DNA of 24,487 nt from Nanobdellota archaeon (lineage in GTDB: Archaea; Nanoarchaeota; Nanoarchaeia; Woesearchaeales; GW2011-AR9). This document shows, in pieces, positions 1-6,947 of this stretch. The DNA is taken from the NCBI GenBank assembly GCA_002687775.1, contig NZBF01000013.1, positions 1 to 24,487 on the forward strand, read 5' to 3'. Position 1 is the stretch's first letter, and every line of letters begins with the position of its first letter. Under the pieces are notes generated by a model that had not been told where the DNA came from, did not search any database, and saw only the letters and a list, made by a program, of their open reading frames with translations. A program made the position numbers and the translations under genes.

Positions 1-100
1 AACTCAATAAAATAAATAAAATAGCAGTGAGAGTTGCTACAGAGGTTATTAAAATACGTATTTCTGTAATTCCCATTGGGTAATTTTGAGTTCCATACAT
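1..100 (-). CDS. Partial membrane protein, N-terminus only
   Basis: An open frame starts at the ATG complementary to 98-100 and runs off the left edge without a stop (33 codons visible). It reads MYGTQNYPMGITEIRI and then a hydrophobic stretch rich in Leu, Ile, Val, Ala and Thr that looks like a first membrane segment. It follows the gene ending at 132 on the same strand after a 31-nt gap. A TATA-like TTTAAATATAG (minus strand, about 126-136) lies 25-30 nt upstream and overlaps the stop codon of that gene, so it may have its own leaderless promoter. The function cannot be told from so short a piece. The alternative is a chance open frame; the hydrophobic run straight after a polar N-terminus argues against that. 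Confidence 0.5.
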   Translation of the reverse strand, partial: MYGTQNYPMGITEIRILITSVATLTAILFILLS

Positions 101-131
101 TAAGAATATTTCTTTAGTTGAATGTCTATAT

Positions 132-848
132 TTAAACCCATTCGAGAGGATGGTATTTGCGAGCTTTTATTATCGCTTCAAGTTCTCCTAATCCTTCAGC
201 AAGTTGCAATGCTTCTGGATATTCTTTGTAATGATTGTAGACTGCTTGGAAATAATTAGTTGTCCGTGGGCCACTTAATGCAACTTTGAAATCTTTCAGT
301 GGCATGGAAAATTCTCCTACATCTAATGGCCAGCAACTGGCGTGAGAAAGGATTCCTTTGGGATAAAAGTTTTCATCATTGTGATATGCTTTGAACACTT
401 GTTGTAATTCGGTGTAAGTGAAATGATGCAATCCGTGGCTGAGTTTGTTTTTCAATCCTTCCCTGAAATTTCTGTGAATGGTGGAAAGGGCAATGTCTTG
501 TTCATCATCCGGGAGGGTGTCGGTTGAATCAGTTACTCTTTGTACAAGATCATCACATTTAGATTGAAGTACTTCATCAGCTACTTTTTTCCATTCTTCT
601 CGAATTTCTTTATCTACACTGGCAACTTTGTAAGTAAAATGAACGACGTCTAAATCAGTGACAAGATGGGTGAGTGTTGTATAATTTTCTTCATATTCAT
701 AATAGTGACTGCCACGCCATCGCTTACCACTTCTACTAGTAGTTCTCGTAGCCAGACGTTCATCGCAGAAAACACAACAATCTTTCGTCAGTGCTTCAAG
801 ATCTTCGTTTGGAAATAACTTTTTTGGAAATGAATGACTGCCGAACAT
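132..848 (-). CDS. Hypothetical protein with a CxxC pair
   Basis: I do not recognise the family. The frame is open back to 1031, but that would overlap the start of top6B antisense. The ATG at 848 gives 238 residues and has a TATA-like TTAATAAC about 25-30 nt upstream, so I use it. The N-terminal third holds a CCVFCDE segment (a possible metal-binding Cys pair) followed by a basic RTTSRSGKRWRGSHYYEY stretch. The middle is charged and helical, and the C-terminus has an ALQLAEGLGELEAI helix. There is no signal peptide or membrane segment with this start. The gene is divergent from top6B with about 100 bp between the starts, and it is followed by a partial membrane protein on the same strand. 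The frame is long and codon use resembles the neighbours, so it is likely real; the function is unknown. Confidence 0.6.
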   Translation of the reverse strand: MFGSHSFPKKLFPNEDLEALTKDCCVFCDERLATRTTSRSGKRWRGSHYYEYEENYTTLTHLVTDLDVVHFTYKVASVDKEIREEWKKVADEVLQSKCDDLVQRVTDSTDTLPDDEQDIALSTIHRNFREGLKNKLSHGLHHFTYTELQQVFKAYHNDENFYPKGILSHASCWPLDVGEFSMPLKDFKVALSGPRTTNYFQAVYNHYKEYPEALQLAEGLGELEAIIKARKYHPLEWV

Positions 849-920
849 ATATGTAATGAAAGTTTTAGTGTAGTTATTAATTGGCGGAGAGAAATTGTCG
901 TATAGTTTGACACCGATAGC

Positions 921-930
921 CTTATAAACC
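921..930 (+). promoter_or_regulatory. TATA box of top6BA (leaderless)
   Basis: CTTATAAACC is centred about 25 bp before the top6B ATG at 951. At archaeal spacing, transcription would begin at or next to the start codon, and there is no Shine-Dalgarno sequence in the T-rich gap. Confidence 0.55.
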
Positions 931-950
931 ACACACTTTTTTTTTAAATC

Positions 951-2645
951 ATGGCACAAGTTCACGCTGAAGAATTGGCAAAGAAACAACGAGAGATTTC
1001 TATAGCTGAATTTTTTGAAAAAAATAGACACCTTCTCGGTTTTGATAATCCGCGTAAAGCGTTACTCACCACTATTAAAGAAGCAGTAGATAACTCATTG
1101 GATGCGTGTGAGGAAGCAAGAATCTTACCTGAAATTCAAATTGAAATTATTCAGTTGTCTGAGAGTAAGTTTCGTGTGGTTGTAGAAGATAACGGACCCG
1201 GAGTTGTGAAAGCACAAGTGCCGAAAATATTCGCGAAATTGTTGTACGGATCAAAGTTTCACAAAATGGCTCAAAGTCGTGGTCAGCAAGGTATTGGAAT
1301 TTCTGCAGCTGCGTTATATGGACAATTAACAACTGGAAAGGGTATCAGCATCCTTACTAAAATTGGTGAAAATACCCCAGCTACGAGTGTGGTGTTGAAA
1401 ATTAACACATCAAACAATAAGCCAGAAATTGTTGAAGATAAGGAGGAAGATTGGCCTGGCAAGAAAACAGGGGTACGCATTGAGTTAGACTTGGAAGGAA
1501 GTTACATTAAAGGAAAACAATCAGTTGATGAGTATATCAAACAAACAGCTGTTGTAAATCCACATTGTACCATCATTTACACGAATCCTGACGCCAATCA
1601 ATTTGTATTCGCCCGTGTAACTGACGATTTACCGGTTGAAGCGAAGGAAATTAAACCGCATCCATACGGTGTGGAGTTAGGTATGCTTCTGAAGATGGCA
1701 ACATGGACAACTGCTAAGACATTACAGCAATTCTTAACATCAGATTTTACCAGAGTTTCCGCACGAGTGGCAAAGCAAATTTGCGAGGAAGCTGCATTAC
1801 TTCCAAAGATGAGACCAAAGAGAATTACCCGTGAGCATGCAGAGAAATTAATGGAAGGTATCAAGAAAACTAAAATTATTGCGCCACCCACTGATTGTTT
1901 AAGTCCAATCGGGGAAGAGTTATTGGAGAAAGGATTGAGAAAAGAAATTAACGCTGAATTTTATTGTTCAAATTCTCGAAAAGCTACTGTCTATCGTGGA
2001 AACCCGTTCATGATAGAAGCTGCGCTTGCCTATGGTGGTGAGCAAGATGGAGATAAATCAATAAGGATCATGCGGTTTGCAAACAGAGTACCTTTATTAT
2101 ATCAACAAAGTGCTTGTGGTATCACCAATGCAGTGCAAAAAACAATTTGGAGGCAGTACGGATTGCAGCAAAGTAGAAATTCGATTCCTGTAGGGCCATT
2201 AACATTAGTAGTTCACATGTCTTCGGTCTGGGTCCCATTCACTTCTGAATCTAAGGAAGCATTAGCGCATTATACTGAGATATTGAAAGAAGTAAAATTG
2301 GCTATCTCGGAATGTGGTCGTAAGCTTGGCATGTTTATCAGGAAGAAAAAACGAATCCAGGCTGAAGGGCAGAAGAGAAGTTACATTGAGAAATATATCC
2401 CACACGTTGCTGAAGCATTAGTAGAGTTAATTGGATTGACAAAAATTGATGGTAAGAAAATTGAAGATGATTTGGGAGTCATATTGGAACATACAAGAGG
2501 AGAATTAGAAGAAATTAAGATAGATAATCCTGAGTATGATGCAGAATTTGCAAAGATTGGGAAAGTTGAGAAAAACAGTGTAGAAAAGAGTGAAGTTGAG
2601 AAATCTGAGAAAAGTAAGAAAGTAAAACAAATGACATTAGGTTAA
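951..2645 (+). CDS. top6B: DNA topoisomerase VI subunit B
   Basis: ATPase subunit of the type IIB topoisomerase. It dimerises on ATP binding and drives strand passage through a DNA gate made by subunit A. The N-terminal GHKL fold shows [12 protein letters not shown] (residues about 45-56, with the Mg-binding Asn), VVEDNGPGV, and the glycine-rich ATP lid [17 protein letters not shown] (about 108-124). A helix-two-turn-helix-like middle follows, then the transducer domain with [10 protein letters not shown], which carries the switch Lys that contacts ATP. The length of 564 is near the archaeal norm. The C-terminal tail (from about 540) is a low-complexity Lys/Glu/Ser run. It is the first gene of a two-gene operon: its stop is one nucleotide before the top6A ATG. 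The ATG at 951 is preceded by a TATA box at leaderless distance. Assignment is secure. Confidence 0.97.
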   Translation: MAQVHAEELAKKQREISIAEFFEKNRHLLGFDNPRKALLTTIKEAVDNSLDACEEARILPEIQIEIIQLSESKFRVVVEDNGPGVVKAQVPKIFAKLLYGSKFHKMAQSRGQQGIGISAAALYGQLTTGKGISILTKIGENTPATSVVLKINTSNNKPEIVEDKEEDWPGKKTGVRIELDLEGSYIKGKQSVDEYIKQTAVVNPHCTIIYTNPDANQFVFARVTDDLPVEAKEIKPHPYGVELGMLLKMATWTTAKTLQQFLTSDFTRVSARVAKQICEEAALLPKMRPKRITREHAEKLMEGIKKTKIIAPPTDCLSPIGEELLEKGLRKEINAEFYCSNSRKATVYRGNPFMIEAALAYGGEQDGDKSIRIMRFANRVPLLYQQSACGITNAVQKTIWRQYGLQQSRNSIPVGPLTLVVHMSSVWVPFTSESKEALAHYTEILKEVKLAISECGRKLGMFIRKKKRIQAEGQKRSYIEKYIPHVAEALVELIGLTKIDGKKIEDDLGVILEHTRGELEEIKIDNPEYDAEFAKIGKVEKNSVEKSEVEKSEKSKKVKQMTLG

Positions 2646-2646
2646 C

Positions 2647-3729
2647 ATGGACGTTGTAAAAAAAATTCAGGAAGTTGCAAAAGGAATTTACGATACTATC
2701 AGAAAGCACAAGCAACCAGAGATGGAAATGCCTATCCGCTCATTAAGTAACGTTGAGTATAATGAAGAAGAGGGGTATTTCAAAATTCTCAATAGGATGA
2801 AGTCTCGAACACTTACTGCTTCAACCATCAAGACGTTTGCACAAACATTGCGGTTAATGGGTTTATCAAAAGAAATTATTCAAAAGGATGACATTGCAAC
2901 AAAAAGAGAAGCTTACTATGTAAGTAAGAATTGGGGAGATGCTCGTTTCAAAGAACAGCCAGAATCTGACAGTGTCATGGACGACATTGAAGCGATGATG
3001 GGAGTAAACAGGGAACAAATTGGGTTTGTTGCTGGTGAGAAAGGTGGCGGATTAGTTGCTGGCGCTTTAACTGTTGTTGACATTGATTCTGAGACTAAAA
3101 AGCCGATAGATATCGATTGTACAAAATTTGGATCTGGAGCATATTCCATCCCCAGTGTTGTGGAACATTTTTCATTTAAAACTAAATCTAAATTCATTTT
3201 AGCCATTGAAACGGTTGGTATGTTTGAGCGATTAAATAAACATAAATATTGGAAGAAAGCTAATTGTATCATTATTGGTATGGGTGGAGTTCCTACCAGG
3301 TCAGCTAGAAGGTTCATTAGAAAGTTAAGTGATGCACATAAATTACCTGTGTACGTGTTTACCGACGGTGATCCTTATGGGTTCGGTTCTATCTATAGAA
3401 CATTGAAAGTTGGTAGTGGAAATGCAGCACATATCAACGAATATTTTTGTGTTCCTAACGCGATATTTTTGGGAGTTACTCCACAAGATATTGAAGATTA
3501 CAAATTACCAACACATCCATTGAAAGATGTGGATATTAAGAAAATCAAAGATTTAATTAAGAATGATCCGTTCATTCAACATCATAAGAAATGGAAACGT
3601 GCGTTGAAAAAAATGGCGCAGATGAAAGTAAGGGTTGAGCAGCAAGCCTTTGCAAAACACGGATTGAATTTCGTTATGGATAAATATTTACCAGAGAAAA
3701 TGAAAAATAAAAAAACCTGGTTGCCTTAG
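2647..3729 (+). CDS. top6A: DNA topoisomerase VI subunit A
   Basis: DNA-cleaving subunit of Topo VI, homologous to eukaryotic Spo11. The CAP/winged-helix domain carries the catalytic tyrosine in TKREAYYVSKNWG (residues about 86-98). The Toprim domain follows, with the metal-binding Glu in LAIETVGMFERL and the acidic pair in YVFTDGDPYGFGS. The length of 360 is normal for the family. The ATG lies one nucleotide after the top6B stop, so the two are translationally and probably transcriptionally linked, as expected for an A2B2 enzyme. The C-terminal end is very basic (KKWKRALKKMAQMK), consistent with DNA contact. Nothing looks broken. The window also encodes gyrase A, so this organism has both a relaxing type IIB enzyme and a type IIA enzyme. 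Confidence 0.97.
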   Translation: MDVVKKIQEVAKGIYDTIRKHKQPEMEMPIRSLSNVEYNEEEGYFKILNRMKSRTLTASTIKTFAQTLRLMGLSKEIIQKDDIATKREAYYVSKNWGDARFKEQPESDSVMDDIEAMMGVNREQIGFVAGEKGGGLVAGALTVVDIDSETKKPIDIDCTKFGSGAYSIPSVVEHFSFKTKSKFILAIETVGMFERLNKHKYWKKANCIIIGMGGVPTRSARRFIRKLSDAHKLPVYVFTDGDPYGFGSIYRTLKVGSGNAAHINEYFCVPNAIFLGVTPQDIEDYKLPTHPLKDVDIKKIKDLIKNDPFIQHHKKWKRALKKMAQMKVRVEQQAFAKHGLNFVMDKYLPEKMKNKKTWLP

Positions 3730-3738
3730 ATTCATAAG

Positions 3739-3746
3739 TTATTTAA
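3739..3746 (+). promoter_or_regulatory. TATA box of glmS
   Basis: TTATTTAA is centred 26 bp before the glmS ATG at 3769, in the 39-nt gap after top6A. This suggests glmS has its own leaderless promoter rather than being part of the top6 operon. Confidence 0.5.
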
Positions 3747-3768
3747 CCAAGATGCTGAGCAGAATTCT

Positions 3769-5544
3769 ATGTGTGGCATTACTGGATATTTTGGATTACA
3801 AAATGCAGTACCTATTCTGATTAACGGACTTCAGCGTTTAGAATACAGAGGGTATGATTCTGCAGGAATTGCTTTGTTAACAGATGACATTGAAGTTGTC
3901 AAGACGAAAGGTAAAGTTGTGCAATTGAAATCGTTAGCTGAAGGAAAGCAAGCAACAATTGGTATTGCACACACCAGATGGGCAACACATGGCGAACCAA
4001 GTCCCGGCAACGCGCACCCACATTTTTCTATGGATAACAGTGTGGCGATTGTTCACAATGGTATCATTGAGAATCATAGTAAATTACGTAAAGAGTTAAA
4101 AGAGAAATATAACATTGAATTTTCATCGGAGACAGATTCCGAGGTGATTGCACAATTAATTCAATATTTTTACGAAGGTGATTTTGAGGAAGCGTTTAGA
4201 AAAATGCTGACAAAAATTGAAGGTGCTTTCGGAATTGCAGCGATTCACAAAAATCATAAACAGATAATTTGTGCGAGAAAAGGTTCTCCATTAGTTCTTG
4301 GAGTTGGGGAACATGAAGTATTCATTGGGAGTGATCCGAGTCCGTTTTTGCAATATACAAAAAATGTTGTGTATCTCAATGAAAAACAAATGGCTGTGAT
4401 TGATAATTCTGGATATGTTATCAAGAATTTTGATGGGTATAATGTTAATGTTGAAATTGAAACTGTTCCCTTTGGTATTGAATCTATACAGAAAGATGGA
4501 TATGAACATTTCATGTTAAAGGAAATTCATGAACAGTCAAAAACCATCCATGATTGTTTCCGAGGGAAAATTAAGTTCATTGAAAGTATCTCCATCAATA
4601 AAGAAAATGTGAAAAGAATCATATTTGTTGCCTGCGGAACAAGTTATTACTCAGCGTTGGTTGGGAAGTATATCCTTGAAAAAAAATGTCGTATACCAGT
4701 ATTAGTGGAACATGCATCCGAATTTAGATATCGCGAACCGATGTTATTCAAAACTGATTTAGTAATTGCTGTGTCGCAATCTGGGGAAACGGCAGATACT
4801 TTAGAGGCTATCCGGTTAGCCAAAAGAATTGGATGCTCAACAGCTGGTATAGTTAATACAACTGGTTCATCAATCGCGAAAGAATGCGGTCAAGGCATCT
4901 ATTTACATGCAGGTCCTGAGATTGGAGTTGCGTCAACCAAAGCGTTCACATCGCAAATAGTAGCATTCATTTTGTTATCTTTATATTTCAGTAATGACCC
5001 GTATTATCAAGCAGAAGTTACTGAAGAATTGGCACAATTACCAGAAAAAGTGAAAGAGTTTTTTCAATATCAAAACGTCAAATCAGTGGCTGAAAAATAT
5101 ACAGATGCCCCTTACTTCTTGTTTATGGGGAGAGATATTCAGTATCCCGTTGCAATGGAGGGAGCGTTGAAATTGAAAGAAATATCCTACATTCCAGCTG
5201 AGGGATATCCCGCGGGTGAGATGAAACATGGACCAATCGCGTTAATTGATGAAAAAGTTCCCTGTGTGTTTATTGTGAATAAAGATACGTTATACGACAA
5301 AGTGTTGTCGAACATGGAAGAGGTGCGTAGTAGGAAGGGAAAAATAATTGTAGTATGCGATGAAATAACTGAAGATTTGAAACGGTTAGCTGATGACATT
5401 ATTGTGATACCTAAAGTTAGGTGGGAATTTTCACCAATTATAACAACTATTCCGTTGCAATTGCTTGCATATCACATTGCGCATTCCCTCGGAAGGGAAA
5501 TTGATCAACCAAGAAATTTGGCAAAATCGGTCACAGTTGAATAG
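3769..5544 (+). CDS. glmS: Glutamine-fructose-6-phosphate aminotransferase
   Basis: Makes glucosamine-6-phosphate from fructose-6-phosphate and glutamine, the entry step to UDP-GlcNAc and surface or N-linked glycans. It starts MCGITGYFG, so Met removal exposes the Cys nucleophile of the class II (Ntn) glutaminase domain. That domain continues with LEYRGYDSAGIA, HTRWATHGEPS and HNGIIEN. Two SIS isomerase domains follow: the first with FVACGTSYYSALVGKY and AVSQSGETADTLEA, the second with GRDIQYPVAMEGALKLKEISY and PAGEMKHGPIAL. The C-terminus ends in the conserved DQPRNLAKSVTVE, which reaches the glutaminase site. The length of 591 is close to the usual 600. The gene lies between top6A and a cyclophilin gene, each with its own TATA-like box. 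Confidence 0.97.
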   Translation: MCGITGYFGLQNAVPILINGLQRLEYRGYDSAGIALLTDDIEVVKTKGKVVQLKSLAEGKQATIGIAHTRWATHGEPSPGNAHPHFSMDNSVAIVHNGIIENHSKLRKELKEKYNIEFSSETDSEVIAQLIQYFYEGDFEEAFRKMLTKIEGAFGIAAIHKNHKQIICARKGSPLVLGVGEHEVFIGSDPSPFLQYTKNVVYLNEKQMAVIDNSGYVIKNFDGYNVNVEIETVPFGIESIQKDGYEHFMLKEIHEQSKTIHDCFRGKIKFIESISINKENVKRIIFVACGTSYYSALVGKYILEKKCRIPVLVEHASEFRYREPMLFKTDLVIAVSQSGETADTLEAIRLAKRIGCSTAGIVNTTGSSIAKECGQGIYLHAGPEIGVASTKAFTSQIVAFILLSLYFSNDPYYQAEVTEELAQLPEKVKEFFQYQNVKSVAEKYTDAPYFLFMGRDIQYPVAMEGALKLKEISYIPAEGYPAGEMKHGPIALIDEKVPCVFIVNKDTLYDKVLSNMEEVRSRKGKIIVVCDEITEDLKRLADDIIVIPKVRWEFSPIITTIPLQLLAYHIAHSLGREIDQPRNLAKSVTVE

Positions 5545-5550
5545 GGAAAA

Positions 5551-5560
5551 GCTTATAACG
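5551..5560 (+). promoter_or_regulatory. TATA box deciding the cyclophilin start
   Basis: GCTTATAACG is centred about 25 bp before the tandem ATGs at 5579 and 5582. It makes the transcript leaderless at the lipoprotein start and rules against the in-frame ATGs further upstream, which lie inside glmS or before the expected transcript start. Confidence 0.55.
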
Positions 5561-5578
5561 AAAATGGATTTGTCAATT

Positions 5579-6214
5579 ATGATGAAAAAAACATTACTTT
5601 TATTAATGATTGTCCTTACCGGATGTTCCATGGGAGATATACCTGAATCAGCGGCCTCAGAATCTTTTGATTCGGCGGTGCCTTTAGGGAAGGCGTCGCC
5701 ATCGGTGTCAGTCGAATCAACAGCATTATTTGAAACGAATCAGGGGAGCTTCGAGATAGAATTATTTATTGATGAGATGCCCGTTACGACTGGGAATTTT
5801 ATCAAGTTAGCTAAAGATGGATTTTATGATCAAACTGAATTTCACAGAATTATTGGTGGATTCATGATTCAGGGTGGAGATCCATTGTCAAAATATGAAA
5901 GTAAGAAAGATCAATGGGGAACTGGTGGACCTGGCTATCAGATTAAAGATGAGTTTGCTGAAGGGTTAAGTAATACTAAAGGAACACTTGCAATGGCAAA
6001 CAGTGGACCGAATTCTGGTGGCTCTCAATTTTTTATTAATTTAGGTGATAATTCTTACTTAGATTTTGACAAGCCACCGATGCAATCTAAACATCCGGTT
6101 TTTGGTAAGGTAGTGAAAGGAATGCACATTGTTGAGAAGATTGGAACTGTTTCTACGAACGGTCGTGATCAGCCACTTGAATCGGTTGTTGTTGAGAAAG
6201 TTACGATAAAGTAG
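5579..6214 (+). CDS. Cyclophilin-type peptidyl-prolyl isomerase, lipoprotein
   Basis: Catalyses cis-trans isomerisation of Xaa-Pro bonds. With the start at 5579 the protein has 211 residues and begins MMKKTLLLLMIVLTGCSMGD, a signal peptide with lipobox LTGC. The mature chain would be lipid-anchored by Cys16 outside the cytoplasmic membrane. A Ser/Ala/Pro-rich linker of about 35 residues follows. The cyclophilin domain shows FHRIIGGFMIQGGDP (catalytic Arg, plus Phe, Met and Gln of the pocket), LAMANSGPNSGGSQFFI and HPVFGKV. The frame is open upstream to 5465, but that part overlaps glmS. It is followed by a T-rich run and the tRNA-Arg gene. A role in folding exported proteins is an inference from the signal peptide. 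Confidence 0.93.
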   Translation: MMKKTLLLLMIVLTGCSMGDIPESAASESFDSAVPLGKASPSVSVESTALFETNQGSFEIELFIDEMPVTTGNFIKLAKDGFYDQTEFHRIIGGFMIQGGDPLSKYESKKDQWGTGGPGYQIKDEFAEGLSNTKGTLAMANSGPNSGGSQFFINLGDNSYLDFDKPPMQSKHPVFGKVVKGMHIVEKIGTVSTNGRDQPLESVVVEKVTIK

Positions 6215-6217
6215 AAA

Positions 6218-6225
6218 TATTTAAA
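6218..6225 (+). promoter_or_regulatory. Probable TATA box of tRNA-Arg
   Basis: TATTTAAA is centred about 30 bp before the tRNA-Arg 5' end at 6252, which predicts a 5' leader of only a few nucleotides. A T-rich run at 6232-6245 lies between them and could also end the cyclophilin transcript. Confidence 0.45.
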
Positions 6226-6271
6226 AGAGTACTTCTTTTTTGTTTTGAAATGGGCCCGTAGCGTAGCCTGG

Positions 6272-6312
6272 ATACCGTCAATTCATTTGACTGGATTGGC
6301 CTGCTAGGGCAA
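6272..6312 (+). other. tRNA-Arg intron 1 (D-loop, 41 nt)
   Basis: The central helix pairs exon GCCT (6266-6269) with intron GGGC (6307-6310) by four pairs including one G-U. The flanking 3-nt bulges are GGA (6270-6272) and AAA (6311-6313). Cutting between the second and third bulge nucleotides joins CCTGG to ATAGCGC and restores a normal D-loop; the site lies between about positions 19 and 20. The intron-side helix next to the bulge is only TA/TA, so this is a relaxed BHB. The intron body has a CCGTCAA/TTGAC(t)GG hairpin. Confidence 0.75.
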
Positions 6313-6353
6313 ATAGCGCGACAGCCTTCTAAGCTGTAGGTCGTGGGTTCAAA

Positions 6354-6428
6354 CCAGTTCTTTCGCCAACTGGGAGCGAAGTGCGGCGTTCGCGTTGCTC
6401 AGCCCCACATGTGAAAGAGCTGTGGAAG
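6354..6428 (+). other. tRNA-Arg intron 2 (T-loop, 75 nt)
   Basis: The central helix pairs exon TTCA (6348-6351) with intron TGGA (6423-6426). Bulges are AAC (6352-6354) and AGT (6427-6429). The outer helix is the T-stem, and the intron-side helix is ten pairs of CAGTTCTTTC (6355-6364) with GAAAGAGCTG (6413-6422). Cleavage at the standard second/third bulge nucleotide joins TTCAAA to T, between positions 59 and 60. The intron interior is GC-rich with a GCGAA/TTCGC hairpin, unlike the AT-rich surroundings. Confidence 0.82.
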
Positions 6429-6445
6429 TCCCTCCGGGCCCATAT

Positions 6446-6691
6446 TTATAATCTTCCGGCTACCAAAGAATAATCACTGCGTTTCGGAAGGTAAGCTACG
6501 ATTCTACCCATTTGTTTTCTTGCATCTTCGTAAGTCATTTCCTGTCCATTTATAGAAACAAATTGATTTGCAGGTAATCGTAATAATTTCTCCAAGTCGC
6601 TTTCTTCAAAATCAAATACGACAATTCTCCCTGAAGGACCCTGTTCATACAAAAATTCTGTCCCGTCAGGTAATTGTAAGACATTTGGCAT
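6446..6691 (-). CDS. Small hypothetical protein, 81 aa
   Basis: I do not recognise the family. There are tandem ATGs at 6694 and 6691. The second lies 26 bp from the centre of a CATAAATA box (minus strand, about 6714-6721), so a leaderless start at 6691 is favoured. The protein is short, acidic in the middle and soluble. It reads as strands and turns early (QLPDGTEFLYEQG, GRIVVFDF) with a helix around EESDLEKLLRLP and another at TYEDARKQMGRIV. There is no Cys pair or membrane segment. It converges on the tRNA-Arg gene with 3 nt between them. Its upstream side faces the homing-endonuclease module that begins near 6755, which may have inserted next to its promoter. Confidence 0.6.
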   Translation of the reverse strand: MPNVLQLPDGTEFLYEQGPSGRIVVFDFEESDLEKLLRLPANQFVSINGQEMTYEDARKQMGRIVAYLPKRSDYSLVAGRL

Positions 6692-6754
6692 CATTTCATG
6701 TGAAAATCACAGGTATTTATGCATTTGGATGTCAAGAAATATATTATCCGATAG

Positions 6755-6947
6755 CCACTGGTCACTGGACATAGAGACGGAATTTATATAGGAGTAATTT
6801 CTAAATGAAGAAAAAGAGACAACGCAGAATTCATATTAAAATCTTTTCGGTTTGCAACAAAAAAATAATTTAATGAGTTCCGCTAAACTTACTCTTTTTC
6901 TGGAAAATTCCAAGTTTTAGAATACAGAAACTTGGAGGTGGAAGAAA
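6755..6947 (+). promoter_or_regulatory. Homing-endonuclease promoter and structured leader, copy 1
   Basis: This fills the gap before the LAGLIDADG gene at 6948 and is homologous to 13848-14049 read on the minus strand. In order: two CACTGG repeats (6756-6761 and 6763-6768), TTTATATA (6783-6790), a tiny ORF at 6805, a stem GCAGA/TTTGC (6824-6828 with 6851-6855) ending in conserved CGGTTTGCA (6848-6856), a stem TGAGTT/AACTTA (6874-6879 with 6886-6891), and a stem CCAAGTTT/AAACTTGG (6910-6917 with 6928-6935). The last stem overlaps the start of the Shine-Dalgarno GGAGGTGG (6934-6941), so it could gate translation. Homology is read by eye from the two sequences; function is inferred. Confidence 0.75.
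6805..6873 (+). CDS. Possible basic leader peptide, 22 aa
   Basis: An ATG 18-20 nt downstream of the TTTATATA box opens a 22-codon frame beginning MKKKRQRRIHIKIF. The corresponding place in the second module opens MKKRTRKTFNKK. Both are very basic and start in a conserved stretch of DNA. Lengths differ and the frames diverge quickly, so this may only be a by-product of an A-rich conserved RNA segment. Translation is not shown. Confidence 0.25.
   Translation: MKKKRQRRIHIKIFSVCNKKII

Larger units (their letters stand above)
6252..6442 (+). tRNA. tRNA-Arg(UCU) with two non-canonical introns
   Basis: Acceptor arms GGGCCCG (6252-6258) and CGGGCCC (6435-6441) pair fully, with discriminator A6442 and no encoded CCA. 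The anticodon stem ACAGC/GCTGT (6321-6325 and 6333-6337) encloses the loop CTTCTAA, anticodon TCT. D-stem GCGT pairs with GCGC. T-stem GTGGG pairs with CCCTC except for one U-U mismatch at 50-64. Removing 6272-6312 and 6354-6428 leaves a 75-nt cloverleaf with D-loop AGCCTGGATA and T-loop TTCAAAT. Both insertions have BHB geometry (see the intron entries). It decodes AGA/AGG. There is no intron at the usual 37/38 site. The 3' end is 3 nt from the stop of the convergent small gene. Confidence 0.9.

Noticed and set aside
849..1031. N-terminal extension of the hypothetical gene over the top6B start
   Set aside because: It would overlap top6B antisense and is supported only by an open frame; the ATG at 848 has a TATA-like box at the right distance.
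6403..6408. CCCCAC inside tRNA-Arg intron 2 that could pair with T-stem GTGGG and imply different exon ends
   Set aside because: It would need a third insertion between the T-stem and acceptor. The BHB geometry with a ten-pair inner helix supports the 6354-6428 boundaries, and CCACATG...GTGG can pair within the intron.
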